From Engraulis encrasicolus (taxonomy: Eukaryota > Chordata > Actinopteri > Clupeiformes > Engraulidae): a stretch of 64,000 nucleotides of DNA. The position numbers were made by a program, and so were the translations under genes. This document shows, piece after piece, positions 1 through 30,006 of the stretch. Location: positions 41,401,859-41,465,858 of the forward strand of contig NC_085868.1 in assembly GCF_034702125.1 (NCBI RefSeq), given 5' to 3'. The notes below the pieces were generated by a model. It worked only from the letters and a program-made list of their open reading frames with translations, was not told where the DNA came from and made no database searches. Every line of letters starts with the position of its first letter. Position 1 is the stretch's first letter.

Positions 1-149
1 GCAGAGAAACACATTCAGAACACCACACGGCACAAGACGCAAAGGGGGCACAGAGTACTTCTGTACATTGCTGCTGTAGATTACTACTACTATTACTGCA
101 GCTCTGACATCCAGGTCTTCAGACAGTTAAAAACAATAGACAAGCAACA

Positions 150-345
150 TCATAGGCCTTGTTAACATGACATTTAATTCAGAATGAACTCAATTTAATT
201 CCGAATAAAGCTTAATTCTGCTTTGAGTCATGTAAAGTCATGTAAACATTTGACCTCATAATTCGGCGTTAGATGAAAGTGCAATGTAAACTCGAAGGAA
301 ACATTTAATTCTGAATTATTAATACATCATGTAAACGTGTCCATT
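150..345. mobile_element. MITE, copy A of a family rich in TTAATTC/GAATTA words
   Basis: About 195 bp in the last visible intron of the LDLR-family gene. It shares its order of motifs with 1778..1955: a TTTAATTC/CGAATAA block, a CTTAATTC-GCTTTGA block, a CTCATAATTCGG block, and a right end with ATCATGTAAAC. The ends are roughly inverted (left ACATG, right CATGT). Non-coding; superfamily not assigned. Confidence 0.55.
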
Positions 346-528
346 GATGGCAGCATCCTGTTCCCCTGCCCAAAGCTAGATGTTTGGCGCCACCCGCAGG
401 CAATGCAAAACACTGGGCGGACAGACAGAACTAAACTGACAGACTGGGTTATTGCAATATCTGGCGTAACCCCCTTCGCGAACCAGGTAAAAACAGCCAT
501 AAAAAAAACAACTTTTGAAATAAAGTAC

Positions 529-3500
529 CATTTTGAAATCACTGATCCAGTAGAGGCGTCTGGAAGCCACATCTAAAGTGAGTCCTCTTGGCATCTCCGC
601 TGTGATCACCACCAGGGAAACCCTCTTCGATCCATCCATGCCCGCTTTCTCAATGCTCATTTCTTTATTTTCACCTTTGTTCATCCAAAACATGGTTCTG
701 ATAAAAAAGGATTAAAACAAACCTCAAATCAGGGACGAGACATACTAATTAGATTTAATATGAGGACATATTTAGCCTTCACATGTTTTCAATACACTTG
801 CAGTAGACTGCTACAAAACAAAGCAGCCTCAAAATAACTTCAACAACATCTCCTTTGAAAACTGCTCTGTATTACATGTTCAAGGCTCAGCCATGGACTA
901 ATGGTGACTGAGCAAGGCACCTAACCACACATTGCATCAGGGACTGTAACACCTACCCTGAGCTTAAATGACTAAGGTGTTTGGATAAAAACGGTAGTTA
1001 AGCGTGTAATGCACACAGTTGCGCACATTGCCACAGTTCCAGTAGCCTTTGTACAGGTGGGGTCGCCGGCGGGCCTATTCACCATCTGCTGAAAATACTC
1101 AACTACACCATATATGGCATTACAGAGAGCCTCAAGTAACACATTAGACATAGCCATTACAATGTTGGTGACAGTAGGGTTACAACATAGGCTGTGCGAA
1201 AAAGGGCTCAAGTCCTACCTCTCTGAGGGCAACAGGACCATGTCGAGAGGAGTGCCATCCTTAGAGATGACTACTGCTATGCCACTGCCATCATTTTTGG
1301 CCGCAAACACAGACTTGGTGTCGGTGCTGGTCCAGTACAGATGGCCATTCAGCCAGTCGCATACAAGGCTTCCAATTCCCACTTGCCCTACAACAGAAAG
1401 AGTCAAGTTATCCACCTTTATTTACCACCCAGATGTAAATGGTGGAACTGATGCATAGGAAAGGAGAGGCTGGAGCACACTGCAGCTTAGTTTTCAAGAT
1501 TTTATTTTGTGCACACACCCGAGTAAGTAACGTTTCGGTGTTGCTACACCGTCTTCAGAGGTCTTTAGTCGGGTGTGTGCAGAAAATTAGGTCTTGAAAA
1601 CTAAGCTGCAGTGTGCTCCAGCCCCTCCTTTCCAGTGACGTCCGTTCCACTGTGATGCACCTGCTAGGTGATTGAGGGATGATGCGATACAACCTCAGTG
1701 AACTTTAGGCCTACTCAGCCATAAATGCTGATGGGCACACAAACACAATGTACAGAATATGTACACACAATTGCTACATTTACACGAGACACTTAATTCC
1801 GAATTAACGGACTAATTCTGAATAAACTTAATTCCGCTTTGAAACGGTCAAGTAAACACCTCACAATTCAGAATTAAATGAAAGATCAAAGCAAACTCGA
1901 CAGAACCATTTCATTCTGAATTATTCATTCGGAATAAAAAAACCTCATGTAAACATAGGCAATGTGACTTCTGAAACACGCAATTGGAGTGAACTTACCA
2001 CTGTAGAGGGTGCGGACTTTGTTGCCTTGTGCCTTGTAGATATTGCCCCTCTCATCAGCCCAGTAAACAAACCCTCGCGCCATATCATACGTGATGTCTA
2101 CCGGTGCACCATCGACAGTGAAGAGGTTCTCAAACTTCCTTGTTTTCAGGTTCAGCAGCCCAATGCCTCCCTCTCTGCTGGTCAGAAGCTTGGTGGCATT
2201 CTCTGAAAACCAAATTAGGCAAGTATTAAATAATAATAAATAATAATAATACTTTAGTTTTATATAGTGCCTTTCAAAACACCCAAGGACGCTTCACAGA
2301 GTGTTGTGTTGGAAAGTGTGAGTGTGTGTGTAAGCGTCAGTGTGTGAGCATGTGTGAATGCATGTAAGTGAAAGTGCTTGTGGAACTAGCAGCCATAAGC
2401 CTCCAGGAAGAGATGTGTCTTAAGGTGTTGCTTAAACATGGCCAGTGAAGGGGCATTCTGGATGTGCTCGGGCAGATTGATCCAAAGAATGGGAGCAGCA
2501 ACATGGAAGGCTCTGTGACTAAATGTGACTTAATCTGTAGTCGCACAAAACCTCATTCGCAAGAAACCAACCAACCAAAAAGATTAGATGGGGGCAAACT
2601 ATGATTGTTAGTCAAGTGCATGAAGGTGTGAAATGAAATGAACAAAAAAAATTCCAATCATCTTCAAGGCAGCAGCGTCATAATATCCACTTGGGACGTG
2701 ATCAAACCTTTGGCTTGGCAGGCATTGCCCTGCTCCTTGAAGCCATCTCGGCAGGCGCAAACGAAGGAGCCTGGGGTGTTGAGACACGTTTGCTGGCATG
2801 GACCGTAGGGCTGGGCACATTCGTTCAAGTCTGCAATGAACCACGTTAAAATACAACTTATTCATATTTGTAAAAGGAACATGTACATTTTGAATGTGCA
2901 AAAAAACAACCATCACCACCATTACCACAGTCACGTCATTGTCAGGTCATCCGCATCATCACCATCATCACCACCACCACCACCACCACCACCACCACCA
3001 CCACCACCACCACCACCACCACCACCACGTCATCGCGCCCATCAGTGGCGGAACAACTACACACAGGGCCCCAGGGCAAAACACATACAGGGGCCCTATA
3101 CGGCCTGCCAAGGTCACAATAGGGCCCACACCACCAATGCAAAACTGCCATGGGCCCCGTGGCAAATACCCTGCTTGCCCTCCTTATAGCTCCGCCCCTG
3201 GCGACCATCATCACCATCATCATCAGGGGCGGAGCTATAGGGGAGGCGAGTGGGACATTTGCCCCAGGGCCCAGGGCCCTCCTATATGGGTGGTGGGGGC
3301 CCTATTTTCACCTTGACGGGCTGTATAAGGGGCCCTATAAGTGTGTTGACTTTGGGCACTGTGTACAATTGTTCCGCCACTGACCATCATAGTGATCACA
3401 TTATCGTCAATAGTTGCCACCAAACCCAAACAATTTTTAAAGTGTGATGCGTATCCACTCGACCTTCACTTGCTGTAATATCCCATGCAGACGAGTGTAA

Positions 3501-5418
3501 CATACCTTCACATTTGACTCCATCGGCAGAGAGGAGCATGCCAGCTGGACAATGGCACTCTGCTCCCCACAGCTGATCCACACACGCATGGCTGCAGCCT
3601 CCATTCCTCTCTGAACACTTCTTCCCTAAAAAAGAACAGTAGATGGATGTGTGTGTAGTGTGTGTAGTGTGTATGTGTGTGTGTGTGTGTGTGCGTGTGC
3701 GTGCGTGTGCGCGTGCGTGCGTGTGTGCATGCGCGTGCGTGCGTGCGTGCGTGCATGCGTGCATGTGCGTGCATATGCAAATACTTGCGTGTACGTACGC
3801 AAACAAAGATTACCGTGTCCACCTTTATCCTACCATGAGATTTGGGTTAGTTGGGTTAGTTAGTTGGGTTAAACATTGGGTTAGACATACAATCGTGGCT
3901 CAGTGGTTAGAGCACTGGATTGGCAACCCAAGGGATCCCGGTTCAATGCCCGACCGGACCACGGCTGAAGTGCCCTTGAGCAAGGCACCTAACCCCCACA
4001 CTGCTCCCCGGGCACCGCTCAGCAGGCAGCCCACTGCTACGGACTAGTGTGTGTACTTCAATGTGATTCATTAGTCCAAATGGGATAAAGTGCAGAGAAA
4101 GAATTTCCCCTAGGAGACCAAAAATTGGCTCCAATTGGCTTCCATTTACTCACCACATGAGGTCGGTTCGTCTCTGCCATCTGAACACTGCTTGATTTTG
4201 TCACACCTCTCGGAGGCGGTCAAACAAACCCCGTCAGGACAGCGGAGTCTGGGGTCCCCACAAGGCCCTGAGATAAAGAGGAGACACGAACACCATGTCA
4301 GTGGTGAACAGTAAATAAAGAATGTCTGGTATTGGGAGTGCTGATGTGAAATAGTGGCAGCAGGCCTATACATTTCTGGCACAGCTCTGGAAAGAAAGTT
4401 TAGCCATTAAGAGAATAGACAACATTCTGTCTGGCCACTAATCCTGCGGAGCATTGGCAAATAATTGAATCGCTCTTGAAGCGATCAATAATATCAAACC
4501 ATATTGTCCACAAGAAGAAGAACTTCTAGAAGAACTTTCTTCAAAATAAAATTGCATTATATGTTCTCCTTAAAGCCTCCATGTAGTCTCATCCTCTGCC
4601 AAACACCAAGAGGCGTGAATGGCTTTCAAAATGTGGACTGGTTGGTTCTTGATGATAAACGAGGCCTAACTTACCACAGGCCTCTTCATCAGAATCATCC
4701 GCGCAATCGTTCTGTCCATTACATCTTTGTTCAATTGGAATGCAGAGGCCGTTTCTGCATGTCCAGTCATTCAGGAGACATTGTACATTCTGAGCGCACA
4801 TTCGTTCATCTGAGCCGTCCGAACAGTGGGCCACACCATCGCACACCAAGGACGCCTTCACACAGCCAGATCCGTCTGCACACTCCGTCTCGCCTGGGCT
4901 ACACACTTGAGAAAACATCGTGGCATTACGCACTGACATTGTGGCATCAATAGAGACATAGATGGAGTTAAATAAACATTTCCTCCCGAAACCGACACGG
5001 TCAGTGTAGGCCTACCCTACCCAAACTCAAAGACAACTTACTGCAGTCCAGTTCATCCGATCCGTCGATGCAGTCATAACCACCATCGCACCGCCAGGAC
5101 TGTCGAATACACGAACCTTCATCACATTGCCACTGATCCTTTTGGCAAGTAATATTAAAACCTGCAAAGAGTCCGACGTTCACACCTCAGTTTTAGACAT
5201 TTCTGCTATTTTATCGATTCAAGTGGTTCAAAGTAGATCAAGCTTAGCCATAAGTGTTGATTTTGATTTGCAAAGGCCCCTGGATCCAAGACGTTGGGGA
5301 TTTTTTTAATATATTTTTTTTATTTTAGATTTGGGTGGCCTTTGGCAAATATTTTCTTACCTGATAAAATGTTAAGATAAGAAAGGGCAATCATACAGAA
5401 AAGTGGCCTCAACTCCAT
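529..5418 (-). CDS. LDL-receptor-family receptor, 5' part of gene (nine exons, runs off left edge)
   Basis: Exons on the minus strand: 5361..5418, 5042..5161, 4675..4905, 4154..4267, 3506..3625, 2708..2830, 1999..2202, 1219..1387, 529..697, all with AG/GT borders. Junctions are phase 1 until exon 8, as is usual for LDLR-type modules. The start is the ATG at 5418, beginning a hydrophobic signal peptide ([18 protein letters not shown]). Exon 2 is LDL-A repeat 1 (about residues 20-59, with [16 protein letters not shown]). Exon 3 holds LDL-A 2 and 3 (60-136) and exon 4 LDL-A 4 (137-174). Exon 5 is an EGF domain ([10 protein letters not shown]) and exon 6 a calcium-binding EGF ([12 protein letters not shown]). 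Exons 7-9 start a YWTD propeller ([25 protein letters not shown]). About 436 residues are visible; the rest of the propeller, membrane segment and tail lie outside. The family binds and internalises lipoprotein-like ligands at the cell surface. Four LDL-A repeats is fewer than in LDLR, VLDLR or LRP8; an Lrp13-like or other LRP paralogue is possible but not decided here. The exon 9 donor (GTACTT) is the weakest border. Confidence 0.85.
1458..1634. repeat. Foldback element with CGTTTCGG core
   Basis: A left arm (1458..1501, GGAAAGGAG ... GCTTAGTTTTCAAGA) is repeated as its reverse complement at 1593..1634. Between them is a non-palindromic centre with AACGTTTCGGTGTTGC. It lies in the intron between exons 7 and 8 of the LDLR-family gene. 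No target duplication could be read. Confidence 0.65.
1778..1955. mobile_element. MITE, copy B of the same family as 150..345
   Basis: Begins TTTACACGAGACACTTAATTC and ends CCTCATGTAAACATAGG, with the same internal motif order as copy A. The two copies sit in different introns of the LDLR-family gene and are clearly diverged. Confidence 0.55.
2225..2545. repeat. Probable interspersed repeat with TAATAA-rich start
   Basis: Starts with TAATAATAA, then TTATATAGTGCCTTTCAAAAC and CCCAAGGACGCTTCACA, words I know from repeats common in fish intergenic DNA. It continues through a degenerate TG-rich stretch to GGAAGGCTCTGTGAC. It sits in the intron between LDLR-family exons 6 and 7. The boundary and class are uncertain. 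Confidence 0.4.
2958..3028. repeat. (CAC)n trinucleotide microsatellite
   Basis: About 70 bp of near-pure CAC/CCA repeat directly left of the foldback element at 3043. Frames through it spell poly-His or poly-Pro and are not genes. Confidence 0.95.
3043..3382. mobile_element. Foldback hAT-like MITE with CAGTGGCGGAAC ends
   Basis: The ends are CAGTGGCGGAACAA and TTGTTCCGCCACTG. The left half (3043..3200) is roughly the reverse complement of the right half (3228..3382), both with repeated GGGGCCCTAT-type words. The CAGTGG...CCACTG ends are typical of non-autonomous hAT elements. A clean 8-bp target duplication was not found because the flank is repetitive. Confidence 0.7.
3641..3790. repeat. 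(TG)n/(TGCG)n microsatellite
   Basis: Long alternating purine-pyrimidine tract, starting just upstream of the acceptor of LDLR-family exon 5 in gene orientation. Confidence 0.9.
3890..4135 (+). mobile_element. tRNA-derived SINE with V-SINE-like core
   Basis: The head has an A-box-like TGGCTCAGTGGTTAGAGC and a B-box-like GGTTCAATGCC, as in a tRNA-derived Pol III promoter. It is followed by the conserved fish SINE core with TGCCCTTGAGCAAGGCACC and CTGCTCCCCGGGC. The cloverleaf is degenerate, so this is not a working tRNA gene. A short remnant of the same core (GAGCAAGGCACCTAACC) is at about 911..927. Confidence 0.85.
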
Positions 5419-6045
5419 GGGCAAGTGTTGCGGATGGCACGCATCGATTCCACTAAACAGAAACAGCTGCCAAGGAAGTGTCTTTATTGTTTTCGGCAGC
5501 CAGCCAGGTGTTCAATTAAAATATGTGGTCTAATTGACGTCATTAGTGCAGCGACAGGTGCGCACATCCTCACCCTACCACATGTTTATTACGGAGGATA
5601 GGTTATGATAGTTGTTATATAGCTTATTTATTTCCCACTCTACCATGCCAGATACAGCAGGCCTGGTAGCGCACAAACAGTTTGTATTTCAAGTGCGTCA
5701 ACAACAGCATGAAGCGAATGGTTGGTGGACACACATTGCTCAACCTACAGATGGCGCTGTGGTACCATCTGAATCCATTGTGATTTCTGTTTTATTTCCT
5801 CACCAAATGTGAATAAATTCTAGAGGTGACCCAGAGCTGATTACTTCCACCTGACAGCCTTTGCTGTAAGCAGAACAGTTTTTATGTCACACGCGATAAA
5901 TGTATCCAAATTACTTCTGATTCCCAACATCCATCAGTGTATATTATATTAGGCCTCAGGAAAAGCTGTAGACCTACCCTGGAAAACCAGCGCCAACTGC
6001 TGGACATCCAATCCATTTAGGCTGGTTTATCAGGCTACTGTAGAC
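5419..6045. other. Upstream flank of the LDLR-family gene
   Basis: Non-coding sequence upstream of the LDLR-family ATG at 5418. It should contain the 5'UTR and promoter, but I see no clear TATA box or other decisive motif. No recognisable gene or repeat boundary is visible. Confidence 0.4.
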
Positions 6046-6465
6046 CAGTAATTTTTAAAGTGGGTAATGGGGACCCCTGGAAGGCCGCAAGGGGTGCTGG
6101 GGGGCCACAGGAAGTTGGAAAGAAAAGTATAGCAAAACAAAATAACTAATAATTGAATAAATTGAACAGCTAATGTACACCAAAATAAGCAAAAACTGCT
6201 ACACCATATTCCTAATTAAGAAGAGCATTATAATAATCGATGGCATCCCTGAACATACTATTCATCATCACTTTATATTTTATTATATTTCATTTATATT
6301 TTATTTTATATATTGCAGTGGGGCCCTGACTACCAGATGTAGACTATGGTTGTGAAAGAGGCTGCATTGCACAGGAAAAATAGCTTGACAGCGACCCATG
6401 TAAGGGGGGCCTTGGCTGGGATCAACCGTTATACGTGGAGCTGTGTTATTGTTTGGGAACCCCTG
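6046..6465. mobile_element. hAT-type non-autonomous element
   Basis: Begins CAGTAATTTTTAAAGTGGG and ends GGGAACCCCTG. It is flanked by CTGTAGAC (6038..6045) and TTGTAGAC (6466..6473), an 8-bp target duplication with one change. No transposase frame. Confidence 0.75.
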
Positions 6466-7099
6466 TTGTAGACAATATTTTTTTCATTTTCGTACCAGAA
6501 AGTTTGTTGGGATGGGAAGCAGCGATATGAGAAAGTTATGACAAGGACAACATTGTCTAGCAGGAAAGATGAGCCCATACTTGTAAAGATATGAAATCTG
6601 GAGCACTTTCCCACTAACCAGGAACAATACAAGGTCTGGCATCTGGCATCTTCTTCAAAGCCATGCCTCTGCCAGTGTTATTGAAATAACCTTGCCAAAC
6701 CACTTTGGCAGCCATGAAATTATAGCTTTTCCCAGCCCTGGCAGGTTTGAGGAAAGGAGGGAACAGCTTACACATTGGGTCTTTGTGTACAGAGAATGAA
6801 AGAAGCATATGAGGGCACTCTCGGTTAAGGCCATCAGATTTTTTTTAAACAAAGCACATAGATTTTGACAATTTTTGACACAAAAATACAACCAAAAAGA
6901 TTCAATATTTTTTTTTTTATTTCAGCTCAGCAAGATTGACAAAATACTATGAGCATTTACAGTAAAACTATGGATAGTTGCTGCCACAGTATTTAACATT
7001 TTCATTTTCTTCCCCCCACTTTATGACTACAAAGAGTAAAAGTGTGCAAATCATTTGATAATAAAACCTTTATATCAAAGGACATTTGCTTAAAACAAC

Positions 7100-7289
7100 C
7101 AGTGGTGTAGTCTATGTAGAATGCAGGTATACGGAGTATACCCACTTCTAAATTTTAGGGATTTCAGTATACCCACTTAAAATTGATTGATCCATTGTTT
7201 AGAATAGCATAAATATATACAGTATACCCGCTTCAAAAAAATCTCGAATATACAGTATACCCACTTCAAAAAAGCAGACTACACCACTG
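7100..7289. mobile_element. hAT-type MITE with CAGTGGTGTAGTCTA ends
   Basis: Terminal inverted repeats CAGTGGTGTAGTCTA and AGACTACACCACTG. Flanked by AAAACAAC (7092..7099) and ACAACAAC (7290..7297), 7 of 8 identical. The interior repeats a TATACCCACTT word several times. Confidence 0.85.
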
Positions 7290-8391
7290 ACAACAACATA
7301 TAGAAAACAACACATGCAAGGAGATAATATTATTATTTTAGAGGCAATATTTACAAGAGGCAAAAGCAGCGTATAGCAAATCTCATGATTAAAAAAAAAA
7401 AAATGACAAAGGCCTTTCACACTACAAAAGTGCTTAAACAGAGATAACCACTAACAGACTATCTACAGTTTTGGACTTTTTTGCCATTTGCTCCACAATT
7501 CCTTGCAACTCCATGCACATTCATAAAAAGCGTACCAAACCACAATTCATGGTAAAAGATTCACTGACCTGCCCAACAGTCACAGAACCAATAGTTAAAA
7601 GTACTTAAATAATAATAACAACAACAATACAGAAACATTATCCAAAAATAATATTTTAGCTGTGATCCAGGACCATGCACAAACACAACGCAAGAGTCAC
7701 AATGTTCTATGTACAGTACAAGTAGGTGTGCTACAGTAGCAGAAGGCTTATGTTATCCGTGGTTAAGAATTAAGGAATGTTTTTTTGGAGGATTTTCTTG
7801 GGCCCATACTCCATACTGAACCGCATGTATGGTAGAAGGATTAGCAGCACTTGAGAAATGTGAAGAGTGAAGTAGTGCACTACACTAATAAGGTCACTTG
7901 ATTTACTAAACCATTTCCATCACTATTGTATGCTGTGTAGATAAACAGTAGGTTCCATTTGAGTCCTTGCCAATATATTATTTATTTATCATCATAACCT
8001 AACCCTGTCTATCCGTTTCACTGTTCTCTGCTATTCATTTTACACCCCTCCTCTTTTCTTGTGCGTTTCAGCGTCACATTTCTTTTTTCTCTCCTCCTTC
8101 TACACTGTACATCTGTCCATTCTTCCTCCTCCTTGTGCTCCGAGGGCCTTTAACCCAAGACGCCCCCATAGGTCCAATGCAAACATCACATCCCAGATCC
8201 AGAAATGACCTGCCGTGTTCCAGCTAACTGACAAAACCGGCTGATTGTAATTACAGTAGGCACACTCGTTAGCCAGACAGGTGAGCTTGTTAGTGACATC
8301 TTGTTAACGGGAAAACCTTATTACCCTGCCCATTTCAAGGTTTATCATGCCAGTACAGGATTTGCTGTCTGCTGGTTCCTGGGCCAGGGAG

Positions 8392-8729
8392 CCAATACTC
8401 ATGAACGGCCATCCGGGTACTTTGCTCTTAAATTTGCGTTACGCCCCTTTATGGGTGAAAACAAACCGAATGTCTCATTGACTTACATGCTACATCGGCT
8501 AACCTAAATGAACAGATTCCATGCTTCAGCCACGGCTGTTTGGCTATATTATTTGAACAGCCGGCAACACAACACGTTTTCGGCATGTTGCACGTGAACA
8601 ACGCTTGTCTACAGGTCCGTATCTTTCGTTTATTGAACCCCAACATTACCAATTGACTTGTATGGGTTGTTTTCCCCCATAAATGGGCGTAACGCACATG
8701 GAAAACGTCACGCCGTTCATGAGTATAGG
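8392..8729. mobile_element. Foldback element with a THAP-like open frame
   Basis: The left arm (CAATACTCATGAACGG ... GCGTTACGCCCCTTTATGGG) returns as a reverse complement at the right end. The arms are about 70 bp. The centre encodes the fragment listed at 8449..8586. No clear target duplication. It lies in the probable prodh 3'UTR or 3' flank. Confidence 0.75.
8449..8586 (-). pseudogene. THAP-domain N-terminal fragment inside a foldback
   Basis: A true ATG at 8586 opens MPKTCCVAGCSNN, the usual start of a THAP zinc finger (Met-Pro then C-x2-4-C), but the frame runs only about 45 codons and lacks the later C-x2-H pair and the AVPTIF-like box. THAP domains are DNA-binding modules of P-type and Kolobok transposases and of domesticated host proteins. 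I read this as a captured 5' end of a transposase gene, not a host gene. Confidence 0.5.
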
Positions 8730-9005
8730 TGTCTCTGACCTTCTGGAAGTGGGCTGCTGGAACCCCTGGCTGTTGGTTATTCACGCTACAATCAGCTTCA
8801 TCTAATAGTTGTTGGATCAGACATGTGGCGAGGTTTTCTTGGACCGTTGACTCTGCCCTTCAGTAGGTGGGCTGGTAGAACCCCTTGCCGTTGAGCATGT
8901 GACTTTTGTGACACTACAATCAGCTGGTTTGGCTAGCGGTGGCTGGATCAAACATTGTGGCAAGGATTTTATATCAGGCTGGGGAGCGATCAGCGCCTCT
9001 GGCCT

Positions 9006-27718
<18,713 letters not shown>

Positions 27719-27966
27719 GGTTACTTGTGAAAATGTGAATATCCTCTCTGACACAACTTGGTCAACGGCGTTTCTTATAAGTAGCTCAACCAAGTGAAGG
27801 CGGGGTACTGGAGTAAATGTATGGTCATCATCGGGACTCCACGCACGTTGTAAAATAGAATGCAAATGTATTCATCAGCCTGAGCATGGATTGGCTGTCC
27901 TTGGATGACGAAGGGTTTGCGTCCCTCTCTGTACTGCCTCTGACTTACCACATGTACTTGCAACAT
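27719..27966 (-). promoter_or_regulatory. prodh 5' flank
   Basis: Sequence between the prodh ATG and the foldback at 27967 should hold the 5'UTR and proximal promoter unless a non-coding first exon lies further out. The reading frame stays open upstream of the ATG to about 27865 without another ATG, so the ATG at 27718 is the supported start. No TATA box was recognised. Confidence 0.35.
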
Positions 27967-28611
27967 GATCTCCAAAAATTCCGTGCTCCTGGACACGGAT
28001 GTTAAGGACACAAAATCTGTGTCCAGGAGCACGGATTTTGCCAAAATTCCGTGCTCCTGGACACGGAATTGTTTTCCGTGCTCCTGGACACAGAATTGTT
28101 TGAAGTGCTTTCTATAGGCTATTTCCACAGTCTTGTGTTCTCTCAGGATTTTTCTAATTTCAAATATTTTGTCTCAAAAAAAACATTTCTTACTGACAGG
28201 TTAGGGTTAGGGATTGTTTTGGTCTGGGCACAGCTAGTTTTCTTTCATTCATTATATGAGTTTGATAGCCTAGCAACCAACTGGAAAAGGTATTTCTCAA
28301 AAATATGTCTTTAATGATAGGTTAAGGTTAGGGAATGTTTTGGTCAGGGCACAACTTAAATTGCTATAGCATTATTTTGTTTAGGATTAGCATTTGTTAT
28401 GTATTTTCTAATGATAGAGTTAACACAGTGCTGTGGTAATAGCCTATAGAAAGCACTTCCGTGTGCCCATCACGGAAAACAATTCCGTGACCAGGAGCAC
28501 GGAAAACAATTCCGTGTCCAGGAGCACGGAATTTTGGCAAAATCCGTGCTCCTGGACACGGATTTCGTGTCCTTAACATCCGTGTCCAGGAGCACGGAAT
28601 TTTTGGAGATC
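27967..28611. mobile_element. Foldback built from repeated CCGTGCTCCTGGACACGG units
   Basis: Arms of about 150 bp: 27967..28120 and its reverse complement 28440..28611. Each arm carries four or five copies, in both orientations, of the 18-bp unit CCGTGCTCCTGGACACGG, itself nearly palindromic at its ends (CCGTG/CACGG). The centre is AT-rich with GGTTAGGGTTAGGG-like words. The flanks allow a 4-bp GATC duplication (27967..27970 and 28608..28611), but this could equally be part of the arms. It lies about 250 bp upstream of prodh. Confidence 0.75.
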
Positions 28612-29005
28612 AGGCTGGTACTTGTGTAAATACAGAGTCGAGCAGGCACGACTGAAGTTAATAACCTGCAGAATATTGCAAACCTGCTATTAGATTTGCC
28701 ATTTAGCTAAGAAAATGAGGACTCCAGGCTCTCCCATCAGATTCTTTACCACTACCTCAACCTGGGGGCAGGAGTGGAAACTTAATTACATTTAATCAAG
28801 TAGCCTATTGTAAAATTGTGTAGCTTTTGTGAGTACTTTTTTTATTATTAGCACTTTTACTTGTACTTGAGTACATTTTGACCGAAGTACTTTACTCAAC
28901 TACTCTGGAACTTGGCATGAGTACTGAGTAAAAAATAGACTTATGGAGACAAAATGGCAAAATGACAAAATGCCCCACTTATCTTGGATCAATGTAGGCC
29001 TATTG

Positions 29006-29373
29006 CAGGGATGTCAAACTCAGGCCTGGGGGCCAAATCTGGCCCGCAGGGCCATTTTATTCGACCCGCGAGATCATTTCAAATGTGCATTAAAGTTGCT
29101 CCACATACACCATCAATGTACAATGTAAGAAAAGTTGAACATGAAATGTTGTGCATCACGGGAATATGAGTGGGCCCAGGCCAATGCAATGGCTCAAATA
29201 TGCAACACAATGTGCAGGCACATTTGAACGAGTGTGAAATTTAACCGATTATTAAGCACATGCACACACAATTTTAGTACATTTAGAAAATAATAAATAT
29301 TGAGTAGTTTGGCCTGCGACTTCATGCCAGATTTTGATTTTGGTCCTCAGTCAATTTGAGTTTGACACCCCTG
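29006..29373. mobile_element. hAT-type MITE with CAGGGATGTCAAACTCA ends
   Basis: Ends CAGGGATGTCAAACTCA and TGAGTTTGACACCCCTG. Perfect 8-bp duplication GCCTATTG at 28998..29005 and 29374..29381. This end type is widespread in vertebrate genomes. Confidence 0.92.
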
Positions 29374-29594
29374 GCCTATTGGATAATGGCTGGTGCCAAA
29401 CAAGAGATAGAGGTTATTGAGGGCGACATTCAAGAAAAAGAAATATTGAATTCTCGAGAGGAAAGCTAATTAAAAGTAACTGAGCACTTTTAATCAAATT
29501 GCATTTGAAGGGACTTACTATTGAGCCATCTTCTTGGAATAGTCCCCAGGTGCAACTGCATGTATCACAAGTGGAATTGCATGGTAATATGGAT

Positions 29595-30006
29595 TAGAGA
29601 TGCACCGGATCCAAGATTCGGTTCCGGATCCGGCAGGATAATAGGGTTTTTCACAGGATCCGGGTCCGGCGGGATCTTAAGCAGTGGATCCGGTATCCGG
29701 CAGTTACCTAAAAATCAGGATCTGGTGCATCTCTAGCCTAGACTTTTCAGTGTGTCTTTCACAACCCCAATTATAGCATGGAGTGAAAGCCCTTTGGAAG
29801 CGGCCGTTGCAGGCAGTGTGGCAGTAAGCCAATGAGTCTAAAAAATAGTTTGAGCCAACGTAATGAAAAGGGCCCACGTGTGCGAGTAGGCTATGTGTTT
29901 CAACCCTTTCGTAGGATCCGTTATCCAGTTCCGGATCCGGCAGGATCTTAAGCAGTGGATCCGGTATCCGGCAGGATCCTAAAAATCAGGAGCCAGTGCA
30001 TCTCTA
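29595..30006. mobile_element. hAT-type MITE with internal GGATCCGG duplication
   Basis: Ends TAGAGATGCACCGGATCC and CAGTGCATCTCTA. Perfect duplication ATATGGAT at 29587..29594 and 30007..30014. A complete-looking inner end (GGTGCATCTCTA at about 29725) and a second block of CCGGATCCGGCAGGATCTTA-type sequence suggest a nested or internally duplicated element. Confidence 0.9.

Larger units (their letters stand above)
6905..9005 (-). other. Probable 3'UTR and 3' flank of prodh
   Basis: Downstream of the prodh stop at 9006 no other gene is visible. A minus-strand AATAAA lies at about 6915..6925 and could be the poly(A) signal, giving a 3'UTR near 2 kb; an earlier signal is possible. The stretch contains a hAT element (7100..7289), a foldback (8392..8729) and partial copies of the prodh terminal exon (from 8739). 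Confidence 0.35.

Noticed and set aside
327..576. Extension of LDLR-family exon 9 into the open frame downstream
   Set aside because: The conserved propeller sequence stops at the GTACTT donor and the further translation has no YWTD-like character.
2836..3316. Open frames spelling poly-His, poly-Pro or poly-Val
   Set aside because: They read the (CAC)n microsatellite and the foldback beside it; no conserved domain and no splice context.
3890..3965. tRNA gene
   Set aside because: A and B boxes are present but the cloverleaf is degenerate and it leads into a SINE core.
27719..27865. Longer N-terminus for prodh
   Set aside because: The frame is open upstream but has no ATG; the ATG at 27718 gives a normal mitochondrial presequence.
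28195..28340. Telomere-like GGTTAGGGTTAGGG words
   Set aside because: Only two units at each place, inside a foldback element; no tandem telomeric array.
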